This document shows, one piece after another, positions 9,634 through 19,389 of a stretch of 64,000 nucleotides of DNA. Under the pieces are notes generated by a model. The model saw only the letters and a program-made list of their open reading frames with translations. It was not told the origin of the DNA and ran no database searches. The position numbers and the translations under genes were made by a program. The DNA is from Acidianus brierleyi (GTDB lineage Archaea > Thermoproteota > Thermoprotei_A > Sulfolobales > Sulfolobaceae). Numbering within the stretch: position 1 is the stretch's first letter; the number at the start of each line of letters is the position of its first letter. The stretch is taken from NCBI RefSeq assembly GCF_003201835.2, contig NZ_CP029289.2, positions 2,488,501 through 2,552,500 on the forward strand, written 5' to 3'.

Positions 9634-12600
9634 ATGAGTCCTAAAAAAATTTTAAGTGTTGTATTCTTAATATTTCTAGTAATATCTCCTACATTAGTTT
9701 TTCAATCATTTTCGACATCAAATAATACAATAATAAACAATGTTAAACCAATAACAGTTAAAGGATTCCATTACGTAGGGACACTTCCTAATTCTTCAAA
9801 TGTAACATTCACAGTCTTTATTCCGCTTAAAAATGAAAACTTAATTTATTATTACGCATACCAAGTGTCTAACCCATTATCTCCATTGTATCATCATTTC
9901 CTAACAAAGAAGGAAGTCCAGGAATTATTCTATCCTATCAAATCCTTCAATAGAACGCTGAATTATTTAAAGAATAAAGGATTTAAGATCATATTAACTG
10001 CCTCAGATTCTGTAATAGTTGCTCAGGGAACAGTAGCTCAAGTGGAGAATTATTTAGGTCTTTATTATGAAAAGTATAGTAACGGAAGCGTAGTATATTA
10101 TACCGCATACGGAAAACCTAAGATAGATGCTTACATTTTCTCATCTAATTACACTGCAATATACTTGCAGCATCCTAATTTTCTACTTACTCAAAAAACT
10201 CTTACTCAAATGGAGAAATATAGCAGAAACTTAACTGAGCCTTTCGTTGGATACTCTCCAAAAGTAATGCAAAGAGTTTACAATACTACATGGCTCTACA
10301 ATAAAGGATATGAAGGGACAAACTACACTATAGGTATACTGGACTTTTATGGAGATCCAGAAATAGTTCAACAATTACATTATTTTGATAAAATATACAA
10401 TTTACCAAACGTTAACTTAACTATAGTACCAATAGGTAGATATGAACCCAATTTAGGTATTCTAACAGGATGGGCATATGAAATAAGTTTAGACGTTGAA
10501 ATATCTCATGTGATGGCTCCTAAATCTAATATAGTTCTATATGTAGGAAATAACGATTTGGATCTTCCAGCAGTAATAGCATATATAGACCAGCAAGACA
10601 AGGTAGACGTATTATCTCAAAGCTTTGGATTTGAAGAATCGGCATTGATTCAATCTCCGCAACTCTTATATGATATAGTAATGCTAACTAACATGTACTA
10701 TGCTTTAGGTTCTGCAGAAGGTATAACTTTCTTAGCTAGTAGTGGGGATGGAGGAGGGTCTGGATATAGTTTCGGACCTTTAGGAGATATAGCTTATCCA
10801 TCCGAATCGCCTTTCGTAACTGCAGTAGGCGGGACTACTACGTATGTAGATTTCCCTAATGGATCTTATCAAACTGCGTGGTCCTCTTATGGTTTTATTC
10901 CTTTCTTAGAAAATGAGGGAGGATCAACAGGAGGAGTTAGCATTATAGAACCTACACCATGGTATCAATGGGGATTATCTGTTAAAGGTTATCCTAATGG
11001 CAGGATGACTCCAGATGTTTCTGCAAATGCTAACATTTATCCGGGAATATATATAATAGCCCCTGGGAACTCTTCAATGTTGATTGGAGGAACTAGTGAA
11101 GCTTCTCCTCTTACTGCAGGGTTATTAACAGTAGAAATGCAGTATATTCATCATAAAATAGGCTTATTTAATCCATTACTGTACTATGTTGCTAAAAACG
11201 ATTACGGTAAGGCAATAGAACCAGTTACCTTTGGATACAATATTCCTTGGGTAGCTAAATACGGTTATAATTTAGTAACAGGTTGGGGAACGATTAATGC
11301 TGGAGAACTAGCTACTTACCTATCTCAAATAAAAATTACTCCGTCTATAAGTATAGAAGTAAACGTAACAAATTCTTCAGGATTGGCTCCAAGGGAATTT
11401 TATCCAGGACAGGTAATGTATGTTTGGGCAAATATAACTAACGGCTCAACAATAACTTCTGGAAACTTCCATGTTAGTTTAGAAACTATACAAGGTAATG
11501 TAACATCACAAAAAATGTTCTATAATTCTACAGCTAAACTATGGGAGGCTAAAGTAATAGTTCCTCAAAATTCTAACGGAATAACTTTCGTAAATGTGTA
11601 TGGAGATCACGCAATAGGATTTACTGTAACATTTACGGGATTTATAGTAGAGTTCCAACAGTGCTTCCTATTTGGCCCTTCAAATGGAAAAGTACCTTAT
11701 ACTGCTTATGTATATAATATTTATGGTATTACAATGAATGTTACTAAAGAATTAAACGTTAGCGTGTATTCATATAATATCACGACCAACCTTTACACTA
11801 AAGTAGGAACTTATACTTTTAATCAAAGTTCTGGTTATATTTACAAGATAATAGAAATTAATGGTACCTTTACGGTAATTAGAATCCCAACAGTTTACTA
11901 TTCTGGGAACGTTTCTTTACCAGAAGGAGTTTACGCAATCGAACCAGATCAATTTTACGGTTTTACCTTCGGAATTAACGGTGACATATCTCAAGGAAAT
12001 TGGATAATATTATCTCACATAGTTTCAATGCCTGGAGTTGTTTCGCCTGGACAAACAATTTACATTGACGGTGTACCGAATAACTTTGGAGCAAATATTA
12101 CTGCCAAATTAGTTAATCCACAAGGCATAGCGGTAAGTCAAGTATCAATTCCGCCTACAGTAATAATTATGGACGGTTTAGGATTTTTGACGTGGGAAGG
12201 ATTTCTAAAAGTGCCTTCTAACGCTTCACCAGGTTTGTACTCTGTCCTACTGTTCTCTACGGTTCCAACACATAATGGTAGCAGAATTGATGGGTACTTC
12301 TACGGTCAATTATACGTTTCTCCTGCAGTTTCAGAAGTTCACGCAAATGTTTCTAAATACGTATTTGAAGGATCTCAAGTGAAAATTTATGCTAATATAA
12401 CATACTCTAACGGTACAGAAGTTAAGTACGGTATATTCTCTTCAATAGTCTATCCTAAGATATATGAAAGCGAAGCAACTACAATAGAGCTAGATGATGA
12501 ATTCAATGTACCTTTATACTATAATTCAACACTTAATTTGTGGGTAGGAGAATTCAATGTACCTTCGTCCCAAAATCTTGGTAATTTAACTTATTACGGA

Positions 12601-13536
12601 ACTCAATATTATGGTGGTCCATTAGAAATTCTGATATTTGGTAATGCTTATAATGGATATCCTACCAATGTTACATATAAGGATCAATATACAATATACG
12701 CTTTACCATATACAGAAATTTCTAACTCCTTCCTAACTAACGTTCAACCATTTAACGTCTATTTGAATAACGATACTTTAATGATAAATAAATTAACTAT
12801 AGATAATGCTATTTTGAATAACGATACAATATACGGAGATTTAACTATAACCTATTCTAACTTAACAAATATAAAAATTGTAGATAGTAACGTTACACTG
12901 ATATCATCGAACGTAAGAAACATAACGGTAATACATGGTCACGTTAATTTAATAAATTCCAAAGTTCAAAATATGATTCTAAATACTTCATCTGTTGATA
13001 ACCAGGATTCTGTAATTTCAGGAATATATCCTAGCTTGCCTAACATAACTATTATAAGTCCTTCACCGTTGTCTAATATAACTGGCAAGTTTACTCTAAC
13101 TTTTGAAATTAAAGGGAGTGAAATCAAGGATGTTCAAATTTACATTAATAATGTGTCATTATCTATCTTAGAAAAAATTTATCCGTATCTTAATGTGAGT
13201 TTAAACAATTCTGATAACGTTTCAAAAATTACTTTAAATTCTACAGCATTACCTGACGGAACGTATGAAATAAAGGTAGTAGCACAGCAGGCCGATGGTT
13301 TAACTACCTCTAAAAGCATAGTAGTTAATTTTGCTAATAAACTAAATCAGGAGCAAAATCAAATTACTTCGTTAAACCAAAGCATAAATAACATTATTAG
13401 TAAAGCTAACAATGAAATAAATTCTCTCAAATCTCAAATGAACTCATTAGAGACCAGGAACACAATTCTTACTATATTAGCAATAATTTTAGCTATAATA
13501 GCGATTGCTGTAGCAATTATAGTAAGGAAAAGATAA
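9634..13536 (+). CDS. Sedolisin-family (S53) secreted protease, membrane-anchored
   Basis: 1300 residues. A signal sequence (1-25) is followed by a pro-kumamolisin-type activation domain (about 45-190). The S53 catalytic domain spans about 210-560, with Glu283-x3-Asp287 (YEISLDVE), the oxyanion Asp372 in SSGDGGG, and the nucleophile Ser488 in GGTSEASP. A long Asn/Ser/Thr-rich ectodomain follows, then a heptad-like segment near 1240-1280 and a C-terminal membrane helix ending in RKR. Such acid-active serine carboxyl proteases digest protein outside the cell and suit acidic hot springs. A TATA-like run about 25 bp before ATG 9634 suggests a leaderless transcript. All catalytic residues are present, so it should be active. 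Confidence 0.9.
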   Translation: MSPKKILSVVFLIFLVISPTLVFQSFSTSNNTIINNVKPITVKGFHYVGTLPNSSNVTFTVFIPLKNENLIYYYAYQVSNPLSPLYHHFLTKKEVQELFYPIKSFNRTLNYLKNKGFKIILTASDSVIVAQGTVAQVENYLGLYYEKYSNGSVVYYTAYGKPKIDAYIFSSNYTAIYLQHPNFLLTQKTLTQMEKYSRNLTEPFVGYSPKVMQRVYNTTWLYNKGYEGTNYTIGILDFYGDPEIVQQLHYFDKIYNLPNVNLTIVPIGRYEPNLGILTGWAYEISLDVEISHVMAPKSNIVLYVGNNDLDLPAVIAYIDQQDKVDVLSQSFGFEESALIQSPQLLYDIVMLTNMYYALGSAEGITFLASSGDGGGSGYSFGPLGDIAYPSESPFVTAVGGTTTYVDFPNGSYQTAWSSYGFIPFLENEGGSTGGVSIIEPTPWYQWGLSVKGYPNGRMTPDVSANANIYPGIYIIAPGNSSMLIGGTSEASPLTAGLLTVEMQYIHHKIGLFNPLLYYVAKNDYGKAIEPVTFGYNIPWVAKYGYNLVTGWGTINAGELATYLSQIKITPSISIEVNVTNSSGLAPREFYPGQVMYVWANITNGSTITSGNFHVSLETIQGNVTSQKMFYNSTAKLWEAKVIVPQNSNGITFVNVYGDHAIGFTVTFTGFIVEFQQCFLFGPSNGKVPYTAYVYNIYGITMNVTKELNVSVYSYNITTNLYTKVGTYTFNQSSGYIYKIIEINGTFTVIRIPTVYYSGNVSLPEGVYAIEPDQFYGFTFGINGDISQGNWIILSHIVSMPGVVSPGQTIYIDGVPNNFGANITAKLVNPQGIAVSQVSIPPTVIIMDGLGFLTWEGFLKVPSNASPGLYSVLLFSTVPTHNGSRIDGYFYGQLYVSPAVSEVHANVSKYVFEGSQVKIYANITYSNGTEVKYGIFSSIVYPKIYESEATTIELDDEFNVPLYYNSTLNLWVGEFNVPSSQNLGNLTYYGTQYYGGPLEILIFGNAYNGYPTNVTYKDQYTIYALPYTEISNSFLTNVQPFNVYLNNDTLMINKLTIDNAILNNDTIYGDLTITYSNLTNIKIVDSNVTLISSNVRNITVIHGHVNLINSKVQNMILNTSSVDNQDSVISGIYPSLPNITIISPSPLSNITGKFTLTFEIKGSEIKDVQIYINNVSLSILEKIYPYLNVSLNNSDNVSKITLNSTALPDGTYEIKVVAQQADGLTTSKSIVVNFANKLNQEQNQITSLNQSINNIISKANNEINSLKSQMNSLETRNTILTILAIILAIIAIAVAIIVRKR

Positions 13537-14195
13537 ATATTTTTTTAAATCCTCCTAAAAATTAAGTAGTCCTTTTACGTTTAATTATGATTTTTTATTT
13601 ATATTTTTTAGAGCATTGTTGTATATTTCTAAAAAATTTTCTAACTATCGCTATTCAATTATAAATTCTCAAAATTATAATATAAATAATGGATTGCTCA
13701 TTTAAATATTAGATGATAAAGGAATTATGGATGTTAAAAAATCTTTTTTAAAGAAAATGTCATTGTCAATTAATAAAATCTTGATGCAGAAACAGAAATG
13801 TTTAATAAAAATGACATATCTTCATTATATTTTGCCAGTTTCAAAACATAGAAAATCTAAGAAAACCGTACCCAGCTGCATTAGAAATACTTAAGCATTG
13901 TAATCCTATTAAGAGAATGATAAAATGTTCAATTTTAGCTATAACTTCTGTGAAAAACGAATTTAATAGCTATATTGTTATTATGATATTTATAAAATTT
14001 TATCAATGAAATAAAATGATCTGTAACAAAGTTATATCTAAATGTTGATATAGTATCAAAAATTGAGTATCAAAATTATAAGTTTATTAAATAAAGTATC
14101 GGCATTTCAGAAAATGTTTAAAGAAGTTATTAACTTCATAGAAAAATGAGAAAGAAAATTTATTAATTCCAAATCTAGTAGTGAGAAGAGATAAT
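13537..14195. other. Non-coding AT-rich stretch
   Basis: About 660 bp after the protease gene. Several short AT-rich frames occur but none has a plausible start plus codon pattern. I see no repeat, hairpin or RNA gene. The last 50 bp presumably hold the promoter of the following gene. Confidence 0.4.
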
Positions 14196-14762
14196 ATGGA
14201 AAAGACATTTCAAATGGATAATGTAGATCTTAAGGCAATTCATGATAAAATTATGAGTGAAATTCAAAGTAACGGATTAGAAGTACACAGGGATGAATGG
14301 AGAGATAACGGATTTAAAATTCTGGTAAGAAGGGGAGAAGAAAGAGGTGAAGTAGAAGTCTTTAATGATTGGGGAAGTTTAAGGTTAATAACACGCGATA
14401 GATTAGAATGGGACCTAATGAATATGATCGAACCTCTAATGAACCAAGGACCTCAATCTATTACACAACAATCACAAAATTCTGTACCTCAACCTCCAAA
14501 TATTCAACCTTCGCCGCATCCTCAATTTCAACAGCCCATGAATTATCCAAAACAGGACCAACAAGCATATACTCAGCAGCCCTATCAGCAACCACAGCAA
14601 TTACCCAGTGTAGTGCAAGTTCCTGAACATCAACAAATAGTAAATATCCTAATGCAAAATAATTATCAAATCGAAGTAAATACTACAAATGGACAGACTT
14701 TCTTCGTTAGAGGTAGAAAAGGAAATTATGTAATAGATATTGAAGGTAGACCTCAACCATAG
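14196..14762 (+). CDS. Conserved small protein with Gln/Pro-rich linker
   Basis: 188 residues from ATG 14196 (a GTG five codons upstream at 14181 is also possible). The N-terminal domain (about 1-80, with LKAIHDKIMSEIQ and FKILVRRGEE) resembles the whole of the 102-residue protein encoded at 30242-30550 (minus). A low-complexity Q/P-rich linker (about 90-150) joins it to a short C-terminal beta-rich repeat (QTFFVRGRKGNYVIDIEG) that looks like a second, partial copy of the same fold. Function unknown. It is isolated, with gaps of more than 600 bp on both sides. Confidence 0.6.
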   Translation: MEKTFQMDNVDLKAIHDKIMSEIQSNGLEVHRDEWRDNGFKILVRRGEERGEVEVFNDWGSLRLITRDRLEWDLMNMIEPLMNQGPQSITQQSQNSVPQPPNIQPSPHPQFQQPMNYPKQDQQAYTQQPYQQPQQLPSVVQVPEHQQIVNILMQNNYQIEVNTTNGQTFFVRGRKGNYVIDIEGRPQP

Positions 14763-15382
14763 AATTTTTTATATAACTATTTATGTTATATTTCTATTAG
14801 AAAGAATTATATGGACTGTTAATTTTCATAGTACTACTCATAGATTTCGTGAAAAATCTTGATTTCCATTATTGAGTTTATAAATTTTCTTAATAAACTT
14901 CCATATTTTTATGACAAAATGGAACATTATTTTATCATAATATTTTAAACAACATTAAGAATAAGGAACATTAATATAAAAATTATTTAAAATGACTCTA
15001 ATATAACAACACAATCATTTACAGTATTTTATGTATTCTTATATGATATAGAAAAAGTTTATAAGAAAAAGTATATGGTTACTATTAAACTGGCAATAAA
15101 ATGTATAGAGTTATATTGTTATAGGATAAAAAGTCTATAATTACTTTGTTTAGATTTATACGTTGTGGATCGCTTCAGAATTATACCATTGAGTTAAAAG
15201 TAAACTATACGGTTCTATTGAGAAAAACTGAAGTAATAAAACGGAAATGACGTTGAACTTGCTTTAATCTAGATATAGACTTAGAATTTAAAAAGAACTT
15301 AATATTTAGTAAAATATAAGAATTCCATAAAGCAAACACTCTTACAACTTTTAATTCTATTGAATTCAATGAATTATTCAAA
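14763..15382. other. Non-coding AT-rich stretch
   Basis: About 620 bp of very AT-rich DNA between a plus-strand gene and the end of a minus-strand gene. No convincing open frame, structured RNA or repeat was found. Confidence 0.4.
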
Positions 15383-15982
15383 TTAACTATTGTCTTTGAT
15401 ATTAAATTTCTTTTTATAATTATCTATCTCATTCTGAATTTTAGAAAGAGAAATTCCGATATATGAGAGAGAACCTATTGATAAGAAGAATGAAAAAATA
15501 TCTACACTAAAAAGATAAGGTAAGATAGAAGAATAAGGAATAGTAAAAGATGTAATAAGATATATTAAGGAAAGAAGTATAGATGGAAAAGATACAATTA
15601 TAAATACAAATTTGAATTTATCAATATCCTTAGATAGATTTTCTAATCTAAAAACATCCTTCCCTGCATTAAGTAAATCTTGAACTTCTGCTATAACTCC
15701 TTGGAGTCTTTCATAGATTTTTTCTGCCATGGTCTTTGTATCTAAGTTATTCTTATTTAGAGAATAGTATAATATAACTTCTTCTATAAGTTCAGAAGTT
15801 TTTCCGGAATAAAAGTTAGATGCTTTATCTAAAAAGTTTGCTATAGATAAGTATAGATATTTCTCCTTCATCTGTTGAGCTTGTTTTTTTGCACTAATAT
15901 AAGCATAAATAATTATTATTGCAAAAGCTAGAGAAGATAAAAACATTAAAAAAGAAGCTAATCTGAAAAACAAGATTTTCAC
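15383..15982 (-). CDS. Hypothetical membrane protein paired with a winged-helix protein
   Basis: 199 residues. It has an N-terminal membrane helix (about 5-30), a long charged helical region (about 35-115), then two or more hydrophobic helices (about 120-180) and a charged tail. Its start overlaps by one base the stop of the upstream winged-helix gene (15982-16263), so the two are translationally coupled. This hints that the DNA-binding partner regulates, or signals with, this membrane protein. No known family recognised. Confidence 0.6.
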   Translation of the reverse strand: MKILFFRLASFLMFLSSLAFAIIIIYAYISAKKQAQQMKEKYLYLSIANFLDKASNFYSGKTSELIEEVILYYSLNKNNLDTKTMAEKIYERLQGVIAEVQDLLNAGKDVFRLENLSKDIDKFKFVFIIVSFPSILLSLIYLITSFTIPYSSILPYLFSVDIFSFFLSIGSLSYIGISLSKIQNEIDNYKKKFNIKDNS

Positions 15983-16263
15983 TATATTGGTTCCTTCAAC
16001 TTCGACGAAATTTCATCTAATTCTTTTTTCTTTTCTCTGAAAGTTCTAAGAATATCTAGGAATTTCATTCCTTTTTCAGTTACGAAGAATTTGTCATCTT
16101 TCTTCAATATTAACTGTTTTTCAACAAGAACGTCTACATATTTTTTTAGGACTTCAAAACTTAAGTTAGCATTATACATTAATCTAGTCTTTTTTACACC
16201 AGGTTTGCAAGTAACTAATATATCATAAATTATATCGTAAGATGATCTCTTTTTCCTTTCCAT
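15982..16263 (-). CDS. SSo10a-like winged-helix DNA-binding protein
   Basis: 93 residues. The N-terminal half forms a winged helix (YDILVTCKPGVKKTRLMYNA, then FEVLKKYVDVLVEKQLI) and the C-terminus a charged helix suited to an antiparallel coiled-coil dimer. This is the plan of SSo10a/HTH_45 archaeal DNA-binding proteins. Two relatives lie nearby (16585-16857 plus and 30653-31030 minus), each with the KTRLM(Y/F) A/C NLNY-type recognition region. It forms an operon with the membrane protein that follows. It may be a local regulator or a small chromatin protein. Confidence 0.75.
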   Translation of the reverse strand: MERKKRSSYDIIYDILVTCKPGVKKTRLMYNANLSFEVLKKYVDVLVEKQLILKKDDKFFVTEKGMKFLDILRTFREKKKELDEISSKLKEPI

Positions 16264-16584
16264 AGACTTACTTTCGGGATTGTATATATATTTATTTACG
16301 TAAAATTGTAGGGCTAAAATCTACAAGATTATCTTTAGATCTTCTATAATATTTTAGTTTTGTATTATATATTTTTCATTAAACCGAAAAATTGAAAGTT
16401 GAATTTTCATATAGTTTAAGGAATTTCTTACTTTAAATAATTACTATATCCAGTTTTCATTAAACAAACAATTTTCATCTATAACTTAGAATACTTATTA
16501 GAGCATTTTAGTTAATAGTTAAGATAATTCTTAGATTGAAATCTACAATAAATTTTATTTATAATTTATCTATATAATATAGAC
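16264..16584. promoter_or_regulatory. Divergent promoter region between two SSo10a-like genes
   Basis: 321 bp separating two divergent genes for related winged-helix proteins. A TATA-like run (TTTATAATTTA, about 16556-16566) lies at leaderless spacing from ATG 16585, and ATATATATTTA (about 16280-16292) lies similarly close upstream of the minus gene. Autoregulation or cross-regulation by the two DNA-binding proteins is an inference. Confidence 0.45.
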
Positions 16585-16857
16585 ATGCTCAAGAGGGACA
16601 AATATAGAATAACTTATGAAATACTGAAAAACTGTAGATTGAATATGAGTAAGACTAGGCTTATGTTTGCGTGTAACTTAAATTATGTCATATTAACAAA
16701 ATATATAAACGAACTTATAGCTAAAGGGTTAATTATAGAAGATCAAGGAAAATATACGCTAACTCCAAAAGGATTAGAGTTTTTAAAATTATTAGATACA
16801 TATATTAAATTAAACGAAGAAATTAATAAGTTAGAAAATTTACTGTACAACTTTTGA
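16585..16857 (+). CDS. SSo10a-like winged-helix DNA-binding protein
   Basis: 90 residues, clearly related to the divergent gene at 15982-16263. It shares an ITYEILKNCRLNMSKTRLMF helix-turn-helix, LTKYINELIAKGLI for the next helix, a wing (KYTLTPKGLEFL) and a C-terminal helix for dimerisation. It probably binds DNA as a dimer. The TATA-like run about 25 bp before the ATG predicts a leaderless mRNA. It is monocistronic. Confidence 0.75.
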   Translation: MLKRDKYRITYEILKNCRLNMSKTRLMFACNLNYVILTKYINELIAKGLIIEDQGKYTLTPKGLEFLKLLDTYIKLNEEINKLENLLYNF

Positions 16858-17249
16858 CAAAAAATAACTAGAAGATAACTCGCTTTTTAAATACAAAGAG
16901 TGACATTCTTCCATATAATATGTTTTAAAATTTTCTAAACAATTTAGGTTTATTTTTCAAAGTAAATATTTGTGGTAATTTTAAATTAGTATTGATGGCT
17001 GACTTATCTAAAAATTTCATAAACTTATGAGCTTTAATTCTTATTATAGATTATATCTCTATAATCAGTATAATTGATGATAAAGCAGTCTCTGTTTTTT
17101 CTTTAATTTGAAAACTAAATCGATAACCCTTTCTACGCAAATTCAATAACCTTCTATTTAAAGTAACTAATTCTATTAAATATGCCATAAATACAATATT
17201 CAGTATAATAAACTTTGCATTTTTATTTTAAAAATATATTGATCCCTTA
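16858..17249. other. Non-coding stretch between convergent genes
   Basis: About 390 bp between a plus-strand and a minus-strand gene end. It contains T-rich runs on both strands that could end transcription. No gene or repeat recognised. Confidence 0.4.
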
Positions 17250-18245
17250 TCAAAAAAGGAATAGTCCTACTTCAGGCTCAAGTCCCATAATCCTAAAAGT
17301 AGCTAGACTAGCTTTTGGCACATAATACTCTTCAATACCATGTTCGGGGTGAACTAACGTTATTGTCTGAGGTTTCACTATAAGAATATTTGCTAAATTT
17401 ATTTCAGCTCCCAATAAAATCCCTGAAATCTTTATTGCATGAGGTGTAGTATAGTGCCCTAATTTTATATATAATTTTTGCTCGTTAGAATAAACGTATT
17501 CAAGAAAATTCTTATAATTACTTTGGATTTTTAGCCTTCTGAATTTTTCAACTGCGTTATCAATATCTATAAATCTAATGCATTTTTCCCTTCTCGGATC
17601 TAATATTCTCCTTTTTTCATAAATATCAGGAACTTCGAAAGTAAAATATTTCATTAATTGTTTTTCTATTTTCCTCAACACTTTAATAGAATATTTTAAT
17701 TTATCTTCTGACGCAGAAGTTCTTAGAATAAAATCCATCATTTCTGTATATATTGATGTTAGCTGCTCAACTTTTCTTACATCTTCATCTTGATATAGCT
17801 TGCTTCTCAAGAAAGAGTTAGTTAAGTCTTGTAGATTAGACGATGCTATAAAATTGGAAATATCTTCTTCAGTATTAAATACTTCTCTAACTTCCATTAC
17901 AAGATCTCCTTGAACCCTTATCCCTATACCTTTTTTATATTCAAAGGTTTCATAGGAATGATAATCGAAACCCATACATCTTCTTATTTGGAATTTAGCT
18001 TCGTCTGGATAATATTCCGAAACATAACAGTGTCTTCTCACTGGCATTACGAACATTTTTCCAGTAGATGAGTCCTTACCCATTACGAAATTTACTGGAA
18101 AAGACTCACCTTTATCTGAGTCTCCCAATTCAAAATAATAATATTCATCGACTTTCCTAACTCTTTCCTTTAGCTTGTTGGCTAAAATAAACCGTACATA
18201 ATGTTGAATACTTAAAAAGTCGTTTTCCTTAAAATCTAGGCTCAT
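17250..18245 (-). CDS. Hypothetical protein, 331 aa
   Basis: 331 residues, soluble, with no membrane segment and no motif I can name. The N-terminal half has aromatic-rich strands (VDEYYYFELGDS, MPVRRHCYVSEYYPDEAKFQIRRC), the middle is helical and charged (about 145-235), and the C-terminal part is beta-rich. It starts at ATG 18245, immediately after the TGA of an upstream 33-codon frame (TGAATG), so it is probably the second gene of a bicistronic message. Function unknown. Confidence 0.6.
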   Translation of the reverse strand: MSLDFKENDFLSIQHYVRFILANKLKERVRKVDEYYYFELGDSDKGESFPVNFVMGKDSSTGKMFVMPVRRHCYVSEYYPDEAKFQIRRCMGFDYHSYETFEYKKGIGIRVQGDLVMEVREVFNTEEDISNFIASSNLQDLTNSFLRSKLYQDEDVRKVEQLTSIYTEMMDFILRTSASEDKLKYSIKVLRKIEKQLMKYFTFEVPDIYEKRRILDPRREKCIRFIDIDNAVEKFRRLKIQSNYKNFLEYVYSNEQKLYIKLGHYTTPHAIKISGILLGAEINLANILIVKPQTITLVHPEHGIEEYYVPKASLATFRIMGLEPEVGLFLF

Positions 18246-18347
18246 TCAATCTAGGCCTCTACTCCTAATTGTAGTGAGGTCTATCACCTTTTCATCTGAG
18301 CCTTTCTCCTTTATTTCATCTTTTTGTTTTAACTGGGTTGTTTGCAT
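18246..18347 (-). CDS. Small protein (33 aa) coupled to the downstream gene
   Basis: An open frame of 33 codons whose TGA (18246-18248) directly touches the ATG of the 331-residue gene. The peptide starts MQTTQLKQKDEI and ends TTIRSRGLD; it is charged and has no signal. An AT-rich TATA-like run (rightmost part of 18348-18375) sits just before its ATG, which makes this the first start of the transcript. It could be a true microprotein or a leader peptide coupling translation to the next gene. Confidence 0.45.
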   Translation of the reverse strand: MQTTQLKQKDEIKEKGSDEKVIDLTTIRSRGLD

Positions 18348-18520
18348 AATTATAAATGCGTTATATTATACTTAAGTATTTCCTTTTAAAAGTTTTCAAT
18401 TTTTGAGCAGAGAGTAACGGTATATACTACACATAATTAGTATAGAATACGTAAAATTCTGTTAACTTTTTACTTTATAGTATTTTAAATTAAACATAAC
18501 TTTATATAGAAATAGTTAGG

Positions 18521-19207
18521 TTAAAAATTTAAAGAAAATATTTCCTTATTGTCTTTATACACTGTTACTTTATTTTCCTCAGATTCCAATATTCCATAAC
18601 ATCTATAAATCTGAGAACTGTCTACTCTAAGATATTTAGTTCCTGAAGGAAATTGATAGTATGAATAGCAACCAGCAGTCATGTGTCCATTAAAGAATAA
18701 TCTGGGTTTCAAATCTTCAACAGCTTCAAACACTAACTCATTGTAATCATCCGCTCTCATTTTAGGATATATGTCAGGGATATATGGAGGCTGATGAGTT
18801 ATTAAAACGTCTAATTTCGGAACAGAATTTTTTATTCTATAAATAGCATTCATGAATTGTGTTGGTGTAGTTAAAGGTATTCCTTTAATACTATTTTCTC
18901 CTATAAGGCCGTTAATTCCTGCTATTTTCAAACCACCAACTTCGAAAACCTTACCGTTAGGCATTGCGTATGTTTCTATTACTGGGAAGTTTTCATGATT
19001 ACCGTAGATAGTGAATAGTTTAACCTTAGAATTTATTTTCCTAAAATCCTCAGGAGTCATTCCCTCGTCCCAGTCTCCTGCAGAAATAAGTACCTCAGGC
19101 TCAGTCTTATCTATTATTTCTAATAACCATTCTACAGCTACTGACTCGTCGTATCCCTTATAGAAGTTGAACGATTTATGAACGTCGCTAACTAGTAGGA
19201 ATCTCAT
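18521..19207 (-). CDS. Calcineurin-like metallophosphoesterase
   Basis: 228 residues with the full set of metallophosphoesterase motifs: DVH near the N-terminus (LLVSDVHKSF), GDWDEG, GNHE, THQPP and the late NGHMT. These residues bind a two-metal centre and hydrolyse phosphomono- or diesters. The cytosolic substrate is unknown. It is monocistronic, with a short AT-rich promoter region upstream of ATG 19207. Confidence 0.85.
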   Translation of the reverse strand: MRFLLVSDVHKSFNFYKGYDESVAVEWLLEIIDKTEPEVLISAGDWDEGMTPEDFRKINSKVKLFTIYGNHENFPVIETYAMPNGKVFEVGGLKIAGINGLIGENSIKGIPLTTPTQFMNAIYRIKNSVPKLDVLITHQPPYIPDIYPKMRADDYNELVFEAVEDLKPRLFFNGHMTAGCYSYYQFPSGTKYLRVDSSQIYRCYGILESEENKVTVYKDNKEIFSLNF

Positions 19208-19389
19208 CGTTTTATATAGAGAGGAGTACTTAATTAGATTAACTTGTCTTTAGATTAACTTAGTCCTTTATACCTTAAAGCAATATTATTGTAAGGGAAA
19301 TATAATCTCATAAAATAACGCACCAAATAAAAGAAAATAATATCCGTTATTAATATAAAATAATTAATGATATTAAAAATACGTCGAAT

